A stretch of DNA of 16,528 nt from Baffinella frigidus (lineage: Eukaryota > Cryptophyceae > Cryptomonadales > Baffinellaceae), in contig MU646426.1 of assembly GCA_026770585.1 (NCBI GenBank), forward strand, positions 60,831 to 77,358. Direction: 5' to 3'. Shown here one piece after another: positions 1 through 5,764 of this stretch. Both the position numbers and the translations under genes were made by a program. Numbering within the stretch: the stretch's first letter is position 1; the number at the start of each line of letters is the position of its first letter. The notes below the pieces were generated by a model, which was not told the origin of the DNA, ran no database searches, and saw nothing but the letters and a program-made list of their open reading frames with translations.

Positions 1-54
1 TCTCTCTCCTTCTCTCTCTCCCCCCCCCCCGCCTCAGGATTGCAGTCCTGAGGC
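1..54. repeat. Pyrimidine/poly-C run plus short hairpin at left edge
   Basis: A CT-rich run grades into about ten C's at 21-30. It is followed by a perfect 9-base stem (GCCTCAGGA at 31-39, TCCTGAGGC at 46-54) with a 6-base loop. The homopolymer mirrors the poly-C at the right edge and probably marks an assembly break. Positions 55-203 hold nothing I recognise. Confidence 0.7.
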
Positions 55-203
55 GGGCCCCACACAGAGGACCACGCGGGTTTCATTTGAAAAGGAACAT
101 CGCCCATTTTGAATTATTTTTGCCCTTTTCAGGACCAAGTTTTGCACGTTACTCCCAGATTACGGGTGCTGTGAAAACTTCGCAGTCCACCATGTCCTGA
201 GGC

Positions 204-320
204 CTAGCTCTGCCTGAGTTTTATTCTGGCTCGTCCTCAAGGCTTTCTTTTCACCCTTTTGTACGGAATTTCTGCTCTCAAATACTTGAAGGACGAGCCA
301 GAATAAAACTCAGCCAGAGC
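204..320. mobile_element. Palindromic MITE-like element with CTAGCTCTG end
   Basis: The left arm (about 207-241, containing TGAGTTTTATTCTGGCTCGT) reappears inverted at about 286-320 with one or two changes, around a core of about 45 bases. The left end CTAGCTCTG is shared with the elements at 10291, 15203 and 15574, although the interior differs. There is no coding capacity, so this would be a non-autonomous element. No clear target duplication was found. Confidence 0.7.
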
Positions 321-336
321 TTGGAGGCGGGTTATT

Positions 337-517
337 CCACACGAGGCTATCCATGCGAACAGATTCATAAGTTAATTATTGGATTATCGCCCAGGAAACA
401 CGTCAAAAGGCAGCATTTGATCACGTTTCCGTACGGACATCCGTACGGAAACGTGATCATTTCCCCACAAATTTCAAAATGTTCTTTTATTCTGTTCGCA
501 TGGATAGCCTCGTGTGG
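337..517. mobile_element. MITE family M1, copy 1 (181 bp)
   Basis: The terminal inverted repeats are about 26 bp, starting CCACACGAGGCTATCCATGC and ending in its reverse complement. In the centre is a perfect 20-bp-arm hairpin (418-459) containing TTTCCGTACGGA. Copies of exactly the same length lie at 4185-4365 and 15361-15541. The element is non-coding. It abuts a family M2 element on its right. Confidence 0.9.
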
Positions 518-679
518 ACACAGAGGACTTCGAAGGAACTTCGTGAATAACCCATAAGCGATAAAGCATACGACTCTACGGTAGGCGATGTCGTAGGGAC
601 ATTGGGGGGTTCCTGCGGATAAGGTAACAGAAAGTCGGTGGATTATCCACCAAAAATCCCTTCGTATCCCGCTGTGTGG
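518..679. mobile_element. MITE family M2, copy 1
   Basis: The left end reads ACACAGAGGACTTCGAAGG and the right end CTTCGTATCCCGCTGTGTGG. These are imperfect inverted repeats of the family ends CCACACAGCGGGCTTCGAAGG. The interior has CTACGGTAG at 576-584 and a small GGTGGATTATCCACC palindrome. The right half (about 570-679) recurs as a direct repeat at 719-823. Confidence 0.75.
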
Positions 680-683
680 GGTG

Positions 684-718
684 GGGCAGACGCGGACCTC
701 TTCTTCATCGAAGGCGCC
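684..718 (-). pseudogene. Partial exon copy (GAFDEEEVR)
   Basis: On the minus strand this reads GAFDEEEVRVCP, directly after a CCGTAG acceptor-like sequence supplied by the neighbouring element. It is the 3' part of the exon present more fully at 1016-1079 and 1234-1316 (…GAFDEEEVRASPN). It is sandwiched between two copies of the right half of element M2 and looks like a duplicated exon edge, not a working exon. Confidence 0.55.
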
Positions 719-823
719 CTACGGTAGGCAATAGCGTAGGGACATAGGGAGGTTCCTACGGATAAGGCAACGAAAAGTCGGTGGATTATCCACCGAAAAT
801 GCCTTCGTAGCCCACTGTATGGG
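719..823. mobile_element. MITE family M2, right-half copy
   Basis: This is a direct repeat of 570-679: CTACGGTAG, then GTTCCTACGGATAAGG, the GGTGGATTATCCACC palindrome, and an end CCTTCGTAGCCCACTGTATGG. The left half is missing. Confidence 0.7.
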
Positions 824-825
824 TC

Positions 826-859
826 AAGGGGGAAAGCGAGGTTTAGTAAGTTGACAAAC
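826..859 (-). other. Intron-like unit family J, copy 1
   Basis: On the minus strand it begins GTTTGTCAACTTACTAAAC and runs into CTCGCTTTCCCCC. This is a GT start, a CTAAAC branch-site-like motif and a pyrimidine tract. Relatives lie at 1317-1372, 1981-2034, 7720-7758 and 7841-7872. The upstream neighbour (860-905) reads as exon. Confidence 0.5.
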
Positions 860-905
860 ACGACCGCTGCACGCCACGTGGAGAGGTAGGACGAGACGTA
901 GGGGC
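860..905 (-). CDS. Exon-edge candidate with LSTWRAAV motif
   Basis: The minus strand reads SPYVSSYLSTWRAAV after a GCTAG acceptor-like site, ending at family J intron unit 1. Two diverged relatives precede other J units: KVLSRWRTAV at 2035-2066 and a stretch with HLTNWREVV at 7759-7805. The shared pattern L-(S/T)-x-W-R-x-x-V despite DNA divergence suggests true coding ancestry. Function unknown. Confidence 0.4.
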
Positions 906-1015
906 TCTAGCCCAAGTACGCCCCGAGGGGTGTATGTAGAAGGAAAACGTGAGCCATTGGAGCCATTGGAGCCTCAAAACCTGTCGGGGGAGGCTCGCTC
1001 TAGCCCAAGGCGGGT

Positions 1016-1079
1016 GGTTGGGGGAGGCGCGGACCTCCTCTTCATCGAAGGCGCCCTTCATCACCTTGGTCACAAACCG
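1016..1079 (-). pseudogene. Partial exon copy (RFVTKVMKGAFDEEEV)
   Basis: The minus strand reads RFVTKVMKGAFDEEEVRASPN, nearly identical to 1234-1316 but lacking the 5' NALAQ part and its acceptor. Element M5 (1084-1233) separates the two copies. An open frame runs on into repeat sequence (HPPWARASL…), which is probably not translated. Confidence 0.5.
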
Positions 1080-1083
1080 GGTT

Positions 1084-1233
1084 TTATCTCACAAAAGGGA
1101 TTCTAAAATTCGTTTTCTTAAGTCAATTCCTATACCAATTCAACAACTTATTCTTTTCTCTACGCATAAGTTGACATATTTGGAGGGGAATTGACTTAAG
1201 AAAACGAATTTTAGAATCCCTTTTCTGAGATAA
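1084..1233. mobile_element. MITE family M5, 47-bp arms, GGTT target duplication
   Basis: The arms at 1084-1130 and 1187-1233 match at 46 of 47 positions. The ends read TTATCTCAC and CTGAGATAA, and the inner part contains TTCTTAAGTCAATTCC. Both sides are flanked by GGTT (1080-1083 and 1234-1237), a credible 4-bp target-site duplication. There is no open frame. The element sits between two copies of the same exon. Confidence 0.88.
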
Positions 1234-1316
1234 GGTTGGGGGAGGCGCGGACCTCCTCTTCATCGAAGGCGCCCTTCATGACCTTGGTCACGAACCGCTG
1301 CGCCAGCGCGTTGCTC
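1234..1316 (-). CDS. Conserved exon NALAQRFVTKVMK…GAFDEEEVR (exon 11 candidate)
   Basis: This is the most complete copy of an exon seen five to six times on the minus strand between 684 and 2475. An acceptor CGCGCAG precedes G|AGC AAC GCG, and the frame reads SNALAQRFVTKVMK then GAFDEEEVRASPN. It begins with one base of a split codon. That fits the phase at the end of exon 10 (3349-3428, if its donor is GTGCAC) and would give …HGS|SNALAQ. I do not recognise the family; the segment is amphipathic, basic then acidic. Other copies are 1016-1079, 1478-1520, 1622-1678 and a diverged one at 2432-2475. Which copy is spliced cannot be told here. Confidence 0.5.
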
Positions 1317-1372
1317 CTGCGCGTGAAAGTGAGGGTTTTAATTCATTTAATTAAACTTTAACAAATTGACTC
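1317..1372 (-). other. Intron-like unit family J, copy 2
   Basis: An AT-rich 56-base unit containing GTTAAAGTTTAATTAAATG ends CTCACTTTCACGCGCAG, just before the exon at 1234-1316. It is related to the 54-bp unit at 1981-2034. A second CGCGCAG lies immediately upstream of it, so two acceptors stand in tandem. Confidence 0.5.
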
Positions 1373-1390
1373 CTGCGCGCGCGAGAGGAA

Positions 1391-1416
1391 AGTTTATCAC
1401 GGATCAAAACCAACAT
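1391..1416 (-). repeat. Acceptor-proximal tail motif TGTTGGTTTTGATCCG, copy
   Basis: The minus strand reads TGTTGGTTTTGATCCGTGAT then AAACTTTCC, running into a CGCGCAG acceptor. The same motif precedes acceptors at 1533-1565 and 2080-2112 (minus) and 14871-14903 (plus, the other gene). This looks like the 3' end of a dispersed intron family. Confidence 0.6.
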
Positions 1417-1422
1417 GGCCCT

Positions 1423-1476
1423 TTCCCTCAAGTGGTCAGTAGCCACTACGCTCCTACCGTAGGACATACGTAGGAG
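1423..1476. mobile_element. Partial palindromic element, family M7
   Basis: It carries a CCCTCAAGTGGTCAGTAGCC-type end, a CTACCGTAG core at 1454-1462 and an ACGTAGGAG end. It resembles the left part of the full element at 10428-10535 and of 2384-2431. It ends flush against an exon copy, as 2384-2431 does. Confidence 0.5.
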
Positions 1477-1477
1477 C

Positions 1478-1520
1478 CTTCATGACCTTGGTCACGAACC
1501 GCTGCGCCAGCGCGTTGTTC
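1478..1520 (-). pseudogene. Partial exon copy (NNALAQRFVTKVMK)
   Basis: A good acceptor (TTTTTCACGCGCAG) is followed by G|AAC AAC GCG, reading NNALAQRFVTKVMK. The copy ends at AAG, where family M7 sequence begins. It keeps the exon's 5' edge only. Confidence 0.5.
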
Positions 1521-1532
1521 CTGCGCGTGAAA

Positions 1533-1565
1533 AACGTGCGGTTATTACGCATCGAAACCAACATG
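1533..1565 (-). repeat. Acceptor-proximal tail motif, copy
   Basis: The minus strand reads CATGTTGGTTTCGATGCGTA, then ATAACCGCACG and a T-run leading to the CGCGCAG acceptor at 1521-1522. It differs by few bases from the plus-strand copy at 14871-14903. Confidence 0.65.
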
Positions 1566-1621
1566 ACCACATTTTAAAAGTCGCTTTTGGCCATGCAATT
1601 ATTGTAGAGTAGGATAGGTGG

Positions 1622-1678
1622 ACCGTCCGCGTGACCTTCACCAGCCTGGTCACGAACCGCTGCGCCAGCGCGTTGTTC
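1622..1678 (-). pseudogene. Diverged exon copy without acceptor
   Basis: The minus strand reads NNALAQRFVTRLVKVTRTV. The expected acceptor AG is replaced by GG (…GCGCGG|AAC), so this copy cannot be entered at the usual site. It diverges from the other copies after FVT. Confidence 0.5.
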
Positions 1679-1980
1679 CGCGCCCGGAGGGGGAAGTCCC
1701 CGAGCGTTTACGGTCCATCTAAGAGCTGTGATTAAAAACATTTTTTAAAAAGAGGCCACACCGATCACATTTCTATACATACACTTCAGATTCCATAAAT
1801 ACCCCTCATGGGTGAATAGACGGACATAGAGACGATATAGACTCCAAAAATGACCCAAAAATAGACTTTCTCGTCAGCAAAAGGTCGTTGTGTATCCGTG
1901 ATGAGAAAGGTCAGGACGTGTTGATTGACGTATTATACGTCAATGGCTCCAATGGCGGGGATTCCCCCCCCGGGCGCGGC
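1679..1980. other. AT-rich intergenic or intronic stretch, no gene seen
   Basis: I find no coding signal. It contains a short palindrome, ATTGACGTA-TTA-TACGTCAAT (about 1924-1944), and an imperfect inverted pair, GACTTTCTCGTCA / TGATGAGAAAGGTC (about 1864-1911). A C/G-rich run (1964-1980) borders the next intron-like unit. Confidence 0.5.
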
Positions 1981-2034
1981 CTGCGGGGAAAGTGAGGTTT
2001 AGTTAATTCAATTAAACTTAATAAATTGACAAAC
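1981..2034 (-). other. 54-bp mini-intron candidate (family J, copy 3)
   Basis: The minus strand starts GTTTGTCAATTTATTAAG, has AATTAACTAAACC near its 3' end (a branch-point match to CTAAC/CTAAAC) and finishes CTTTCCCCGCAG. It lies downstream of a 32-nt segment (2035-2066) reading KVLSRWRTAV, itself entered from a CTCGCGCAG acceptor. It is the most complete member of the family. Confidence 0.55.
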
Positions 2035-2066
2035 CTGACAGCTGTACGCCAGCGGGAGAGGACTTT
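2035..2066 (-). CDS. Small exon candidate KVLSRWRTAV
   Basis: This 32-nt exon is bounded by CGCGCAG upstream and GTTTGTC downstream and ends in phase 2. It is homologous in protein pattern to 860-905 (YLSTWRAAV) and 7759-7805 (HLTNWREVV). Product unknown. Confidence 0.4.
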
Positions 2067-2079
2067 CTGCGCGAGCAAA

Positions 2080-2112
2080 AAAGTGTGTTCATTGCGGATC
2101 AAAACCAACGCG
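2080..2112 (-). repeat. Acceptor-proximal tail motif, copy
   Basis: The minus strand reads CGTTGGTTTTGATCCGCAAT, then GAACACACTTTTTTG, and reaches the CGCGCAG acceptor at 2067-2068. It belongs to the same family as 1391, 1533 and 14871. Confidence 0.55.
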
Positions 2113-2218
2113 AACAGTCCCGTCAGGCGGCGTGCTTCCCGTATTGTCTTGCGGTGCGCACCACGAGGTCTGAGAGCCGTGGGCTTGTTCTGTACACCGC
2201 CGATAACTGGGCGCGCCA

Positions 2219-2368
2219 CAAAAATGGGGTAGTTAGGCCTACGGCATTGCCTAGAACCTCCTACCGTAGGCCGAGACTTTTTGGTCGTAGGATCCCTCGG
2301 CCTACGGTAGGAGGTCCTAGGCAATGCCGTATGCCTGCCTACCCCATTTTCAGGCTGTTAGCCTATGA
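2219..2368. mobile_element. MITE family M4, copy 1 (left end altered)
   Basis: This long palindrome has AATGGGGTAGTTAGGCCTAC on the left and a near-complement on the right (CTACCCCATTTTCAGG). It contains GGCATTGCCTAG, and CTACCGTAG at 2261-2269 paired with CTACGGTAG at 2302-2310. The outer left arm seen in the other copies (TAACGGCCTGAA) is replaced. The right end is followed by ACAT, as in copy 2. Confidence 0.8.
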
Positions 2369-2383
2369 ACATGGCCACTATCC

Positions 2384-2431
2384 CGTAAGTGGCCACTAGC
2401 CAATACGCCCCTACCGTAGGGGCATACGTGG
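2384..2431. mobile_element. Partial palindromic element, family M7
   Basis: ATCCCGTAAGTGGCCACTAG is followed by a CCCCTACCGTAGGGG hairpin and ends ACGTGGGAG against the exon-like segment at 2432. It parallels 1423-1476 and the left half of 10428-10535. Confidence 0.5.
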
Positions 2432-2475
2432 GAGCCTTCAGGACCTTGGCCACGGGGGAGAAGCGCTTCTCCACG
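2432..2475 (-). pseudogene. Diverged exon copy VEKRFSPVAKVLK
   Basis: The minus strand reads VEKRFSPVAKVLK and ends at AAG next to family M7 sequence, just as NALAQRFVTKVMK does at 1478-1520. Its 5' side is interrupted by element M2 at 2476-2636. Beyond that, ASEVS (2637-2652) continues the frame if the element is removed exactly. This could be an old paralogue of exon 11 split by a MITE. Confidence 0.4.
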
Positions 2476-2636
2476 CCACACAGCGGACTTCGAAGGGATT
2501 TTGAATAACCCCTCAGCGATAAGACGTAGGACCCTACGATAGGAAACCCGTAGGGTCATAGGGGAGTTCCTACGGATAAGGTAACGGAAACTCGGCCCAA
2601 AATGGGCCGAAAATCCCTGTGAAGCCCGCTGTGTGG
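2476..2636. mobile_element. MITE family M2, copy 2 (161 bp)
   Basis: The ends are CCACACAGCGGACTTCGAAG and GTGAAGCCCGCTGTGTGG, with an internal CGGCCCAAAATGGGCCG palindrome. It sits inside an exon-like segment. No target duplication is evident. Confidence 0.85.
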
Positions 2637-2689
2637 CTGACCTCGCTGGCCCCTGCACATCCGAACCCCTCTCCCTCAATCCATCCACA

Positions 2690-2880
2690 CCACTCGAGAA
2701 TGCTGGAGGGTCTTTTTTATATGTGGGATTGTAAATATTTGTACCAGGATAAGGTATTCCAACTTCGTGACTGGCCAATATATGGCTAGTAACGTGACCA
2801 ATCAACGAAAGTTACTACACAAATGCCCACTTTTAAAACCATCTTGATTTTAAATAGGCCCCTCTAGCATTCTCGTGTGG
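2690..2880. mobile_element. MITE family M3, copy 1 (191 bp)
   Basis: The left end CCACTCGAGAATGCTGGAGG pairs with the right end CCTCTAGCATTCTCGTGTGG. The interior has TTGTACCAGGATAAGGT and CAACGAAAGTTACTACAC. The copy at 10034-10224 has the same length but a diverged middle. It is flanked by CA on both sides; copy 2 is flanked by AA. This suggests a 2-bp target duplication. Confidence 0.88.
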
Positions 2881-2903
2881 CACAGTGGGCTTCGAAGGAA
2901 TCT
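2881..2903. mobile_element. Left-end fragment of an M2/M8-type element
   Basis: CACAGTGGGCTTCGAAGGAA abuts the right end of the M3 element and matches the inverted right end of family M8 (GAAGCCCACTGTG at 6234). No partner end is found nearby. Confidence 0.4.
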
Positions 2904-2912
2904 TCTGGCCGA

Positions 2913-2933
2913 TTGTAGCAGTCGCCGAGGAAC
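2913..2933 (-). pseudogene. Fragment of exon 10 (FLGDCYN)
   Basis: The minus strand reads FLGDCYN, a short echo of FLGDYYN in exon 10 (3349-3428). Confidence 0.35.
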
Positions 2934-2989
2934 GATCCCTCTAAGTGTATACGCACAGTTGAGTAAGTAGGTAAGCAAGCAAGCAAGAC

Positions 2990-3348
2990 GGAGTGAGTGA
3001 GAGGGGTATACACGAATGGATTGGCGTATACAGGGGTAGACACGTATCTAGGGGTATACACGAGGGGAATATACGTGCAGGGGCCTCAGTATATGAACTG
3101 AATGAGCAATTACGTATATGGATTGATATATATGGAGTGAGCGAGAGGGGTGTATACGTGCACGAGCCGTGGAAGGCGGCTTGGGCGTTGTAGTAGTCGC
3201 CGGGACCCTGATACCTACCCTGATTTCAGTTCGGTGCCCTATCACTGTATGGGGATATATAGGGGTATATACGTATATAGGGGTATATTCGAGGGGTATA
3301 TTACGTATATGGATTGATATATATGGATTGAGTGAGAGGGGTGTATAC
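2990..3348. repeat. Degenerate GGGGTATAC / TATATGGATTG repeat region
   Basis: Repeated GGGGTATACACG-type units are followed by a long direct repeat: about 3112-3200 against 3303-3390 (TACGTATATGGATTGATATA, then GAGAGGGGTGTATACGTGC and the exon 10 tail). So the duplicated unit includes the 3' edge of exon 10 and at least 50 bases of the intron after it. No other gene is seen. Confidence 0.7.
3158..3203 (-). pseudogene. Donor-side copy of exon 10 (GDYYNAQAAFHGSC)
   Basis: The minus strand reads GDYYNAQAAFHGSC and the same GTGCAC/GTATAC donor region as exon 10, but lacks the exon's 5' half. It differs from 3349-3428 at two residues (AF for VL). Confidence 0.5.
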
Positions 3349-3428
3349 GTGCACGAGCCGTGAAGGACGGCTTGGGCGTTGTAGTAGTCGCCGAGGAACT
3401 TGACTGACCACTCCTTGTCCTCCAACTC
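3349..3428 (-). CDS. Conserved exon ELEDKEWSVKFLGDYYN… (exon 10 candidate)
   Basis: A minus-strand acceptor (CCCTCGTAG) precedes GAG TTG GAG, phase 0. The frame reads ELEDKEWSVKFLGDYY then NAQAVLHGSC. Possible donors are GTGCAC (exon end 3355) and GTATAC (exon end 3349). The phase-0 entry matches the phase-0 end of exon 9 (…GAIKKA). This is the only copy with both halves. Partial copies are 3158-3203 (3' half) and 3608-3651, 3909-3942 and 4146-4184 + 4366-4374 (5' half). The family is not recognised; the segment is hydrophilic with aromatic residues and has no transmembrane signal. Conservation of reading among copies supports coding origin. Confidence 0.55.
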
Positions 3429-3462
3429 CTACGAGGGTTCAGGGATTAGGGGTTGGGGTTTG

Positions 3463-3465
3463 GAG

Positions 3466-3504
<39 letters not shown>

Positions 3505-3608
3505 GGGAGAGAGAGATAGGGGGATAATGGGAGAGAGTGAGAGAGAGAGAGAGAGAGCGGGAGATAGAGGGGGTGAGAGATAGATAGAGATAAAGAGAGA
3601 GAGAGAGT
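3463..3608. repeat. GA microsatellite
   Basis: A nearly pure GAGA run with occasional GGGAGATAG interruptions separates two copies of the exon 10 5' edge. The gene strand is polypyrimidine here. Confidence 0.95.
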
Positions 3609-3651
3609 AGCCCCCGAGGAACTTGACTGACCACTCTTTGTCCTCAAGCTC
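3608..3651 (-). pseudogene. Acceptor-side copy of exon 10
   Basis: TGACAG precedes GAG CTT GAG. It reads ELEDKEWSVKFLGGY, then microsatellite. The 3' half of the exon is absent. Confidence 0.5.
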
Positions 3652-3667
3652 CTGTCATCACCCGAGA

Positions 3668-3900
3668 GAGAGCGTTGCATTTCTCTCTGTCTCTCTGTCT
3701 CTCTGTCTTTCTCGGGCGCGCTCTCTCTCTCTCTCTCACACACACACTTTTTCTCTGTGTCTGTCGCGCGCGCGCTCTCTCTCACTGTCTCTCTGTCTCT
3801 CTCGCTCTCTCTCTCGCGCTCTCTCTCTCTCACTGTTTCTCTGTCTCTCTCGCGCGCTCTCTCGCTCTCGCTCCCCCTCTCTCTTTCTCTCTCTTTTGCT
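3668..3900. repeat. CT/TCTG/GCGC microsatellite
   Basis: CTCT and CTGT runs are mixed with CGCGCGC and CACACA blocks. The pyrimidine strand is plus here, opposite to the GA blocks on either side. The long serine/leucine open frames across it are artefacts of the repeat. Confidence 0.95.
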
Positions 3901-3908
3901 GGCCTGCA

Positions 3909-3942
3909 GGAACTTGACTGACCACTCCTTGTCCTCCAGCTC
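3909..3942 (-). pseudogene. Acceptor-side copy of exon 10
   Basis: The CCTTGTAG acceptor precedes GAG CTG GAG. It reads ELEDKEWSVKF and then breaks into CCTGCAGGCC and microsatellite. Confidence 0.5.
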
Positions 3943-3974
3943 CTACAAGGGTTCGTGGATTAGGGTTTGGAGCG

Positions 3975-4145
3975 AGAGAGAGAGAGGGAGAAAGGGAGAG
4001 AGGGAGAGGGAGATAGGGAGAGAGGGATAGAGGGAGGGAGGCAGAGAGGGAGAGAAAGACAGAGGGAGAGAGGGAGAGAGGGAGAGAGGGAGAGAGGGAG
4101 AGAGGGAGAGAGAGGGGGCGAGAGATAGAGATAAAGAGAGAGAGC
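3975..4145. repeat. GA/GGGAGA microsatellite
   Basis: (GGGAGAGA)n with GAGATAG variants separates two further exon 10 copies. Confidence 0.95.
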
Positions 4146-4184
4146 GTAGTCGCCGAGGAACTTGACTGACCACCCCGTGTCTTT
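4146..4184 (-). pseudogene. Exon 10 copy split by a MITE
   Basis: The minus strand reads KDTGWSVKFLGDY here. Its 5' start (GAG CTA GGA after a CCTGCAG acceptor) lies at 4366-4374, on the other side of the 181-bp M1 element. The MITE therefore entered an already diverged exon copy. Confidence 0.5.
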
Positions 4185-4365
4185 CCACACGAGGCTATCC
4201 ATGCGAACATATTCATAAGTTATTTATTGGATTATTGCCCAGGAAACACGCCAAAAGTCAGCATTTGATCACGTTTCCGTACGGACATCCGTACGGAAAC
4301 GTGATCATTTCCCCACAAATTTCAAAATCTCCTTTTATCCTGTTCGCATGGATAGCCTCGTGTGG
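4185..4365. mobile_element. MITE family M1, copy 2 (181 bp)
   Basis: The same ends and length as 337-517, with an intact central 20-bp-arm hairpin at 4266-4307. It is inserted into a copy of exon 10. Confidence 0.92.
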
Positions 4366-4384
4366 TCCTAGCTCCTGCAGGCCA

Positions 4385-4515
4385 GCGAGAGTGAAGAGTT
4401 AAGTGCGAAACAAATAGCTGGTCGGGGGTACAGTGAGAGGGAGCGGGAGGGACAGAGAGAGAGCGCGCGATAGAGAGAGGGGGATGGAGGGGGAGAGGGA
4501 GAGTGAGAGGGAGAG
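4385..4515. repeat. GA-rich microsatellite
   Basis: Impure GAGAGGGA repeats follow the last exon 10 acceptor copy. Positions 4516-4560 are unassigned. Confidence 0.85.
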
Positions 4516-4560
4516 CTTTATTCACCAACACGGCCTGACACTACGTGGACACCCCTACAT

Positions 4561-4736
4561 TAATAGGGTAACGGCCTGAAACTGGGGTAGTTAGGCATAC
4601 AGCATTGCCTAGGACCTCCTACCGTAGGCCGAGGGATCCTAGGACCAAAAAGTCTCGGCCTACGGTAGGAGGTCCTAGGCAATGCCGTAGGCCTGACTAC
4701 CCCATTTTCAGGCCGTTACCCTATTAACATAGGCAG
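4561..4736. mobile_element. MITE family M4, copy 2, ACAT target duplication
   Basis: An almost full-length palindrome from TAATAGGGTAACGGCCTGAA to its inverted partner, with CTACCGTAG at 4619-4627 and CTACGGTAG at 4660-4668. The unpaired centre (GATCCTAGGACCAAAAAGTC) is inverted relative to copies 1 and 3. It is flanked by ACAT at 4557-4560 and 4737-4740. Confidence 0.92.
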
Positions 4737-4765
4737 TGTTTGAGCAGGGACGCAGCGATAGGTCT

Positions 4766-4917
4766 CCACCACGGTTTACTCAACCAATCCTCACAGTCTG
4801 GGCAAATCGAAAAAATGGCTCCAAAAATTCCCTTGAAGGCCGTCGGATTCCGACGGCCTCCAAGGGGATTTGGTGTTTTTGACTTTTTCGATGTGCCCAG
4901 GTTGTGAGGGTTGGTGG
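4766..4917. mobile_element. MITE family M6, copy 1
   Basis: The right end TTGTGAGGGTTGGTGG pairs with an altered left end (CCACC…CAACCAATCCTCACAG). The interior holds CTTGAAGGCCGTCGGATTCC and its inverted partner CGACGGCCTCCAAGGGG. It is about 90% like the copy at 14300-14441, which has cleaner ends. Confidence 0.85.
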
Positions 4918-5199
4918 CTGTTAAGCAACTCGCAAATGCGCTGATGCAGACCCCCGCATTTTATTTATCCATGGTTCAATACTGTTGAAGCATTCTCATT
5001 TTTCCCGAGACTGCCGGTACAACAGGATTTCTGATTCTTGAAGTAAGAATTACAGCCTGGTAAGTTGGATACCACACATCGGGTTAGGCTATCCACAGGA
5101 AAACCCTTTGCCCCTACAGATAGACTACCGTAGGATCCTATGGATGGTTCACTTAAGGGTTAGTCAAGAAAATTCTTGGCAGTCCGGGGGGGGGTGCAC
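4918..5199. other. Intron-like stretch, no exon seen
   Basis: It contains an AAGAATTACAGCCTGG motif (about 5045) that recurs near 5409. A piece at 5125-5175 (CTACCGTAGGATCCTATGGA, then CACTTAAGGGTTAGTCAAGA) recurs at 5291-5335 and resembles the right end of family M7. I see no open coding exon. Confidence 0.45.
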
Positions 5200-5258
5200 C
5201 GCTTTCTTGATCGCGCCGAGGCGCTTGTCCTTGTATCTGTGCCTGTCCACGAATTGCA
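5200..5258 (-). pseudogene. Donor-side copy of exon 9
   Basis: The minus strand reads QFVDRHRYKDKRLGAIKKA then a GTGCAC donor. The 5' part (LFSFPEFM) is missing. Shorter echoes of the same edge, AIKKA plus a GT donor, occur at 5366-5379 (GTACCC) and 5447-5466 (GTGTGC). Confidence 0.5.
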
Positions 5259-5468
5259 GCTGGACAGTTGGAAACCACACACAACCCTTTTTACCGTAGG
5301 ATCCTATGGACTGTTCACTTAAGGGTTGGTCAAGAAAATCCTTAGTAGGCCGGGGAGGGGGGTACCGCTTTCTTGATCTGCCCTAGGAAGATTTACTCAG
5401 ACAGAGCTAAGAATTACAGCCTGGGCAGTTGAAAACTGGGGCACACCGCTTTCTTGATCGCGCCGAGG

Positions 5469-5628
5469 TTGGAACACCTTATCCTGGTACAAAAATCCCG
5501 CACATAGATAGGAAAATCCCACACATGAATAAAATCCCACACATAAATAAAATCCCACACATAAATAAAATCCCACACATAAATAGGAACCCCACACATA
5601 AATAGGATCCTCCAGCATTCTCGAGTGG
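5469..5628 (-). mobile_element. MITE family M3, inverted partial copy with internal array
   Basis: Read on the minus strand it starts CCACTCGAGAATGCTGGAGG and later contains GTACCAGGATAAGGTGTTCC, matching the left half of 2690-2880. Between these lies a tandem array (about 5499-5611) of roughly five 18-bp units of the type AATAAAATCCCACACATA, grown from an ATGTGGGAT motif of the parent element. The right half is lost. Confidence 0.8.
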
Positions 5629-5650
5629 TGTTATGCGTGATGGGGCGTAC

Positions 5651-5732
5651 TGCTTTCTTGATCGCGCCTAGGCGCTTGTCCTTGTATCTGTGCCTGTCCA
5701 CGAATTGCATGAACTCCGGGAAGCTGAACAGC
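5651..5732 (-). CDS. Conserved exon LFSFPEFMQFVDRHRYKDK… (exon 9 candidate)
   Basis: An acceptor TTGTGACAG precedes G|CTG TTC AGC. The 82-nt exon reads LFSFPEFMQFVDRHRYKDK then RLGAIKKA and ends in phase 0 before GTACGC. The SFPEFMQF motif recalls the exit helix of EF-hand loops, but no calcium-binding loop is visible, so I do not assign a family. Copies are 6067-6104 (acceptor side) and 5200-5258, 5366-5379 and 5447-5466 (donor side). The next exon downstream (ELEDKEW…) also starts in phase 0. Whether this belongs to the ankyrin gene is uncertain. Confidence 0.55.
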
Positions 5733-5764
5733 CTGTCACAATCGCCCGACGTTCAGCGGAGGGT

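Noticed and set aside
3429-4216. Long Arg/Glu- or Ser/Leu-rich open frames
   Set aside because: They run along GA/CT microsatellites; composition follows the repeat and both strands are open alike.
5651-5732. EF-hand calcium-binding domain
   Set aside because: SFPEFMQFV resembles the exit helix, but no DxDxDG-type loop is seen in this or neighbouring exons.
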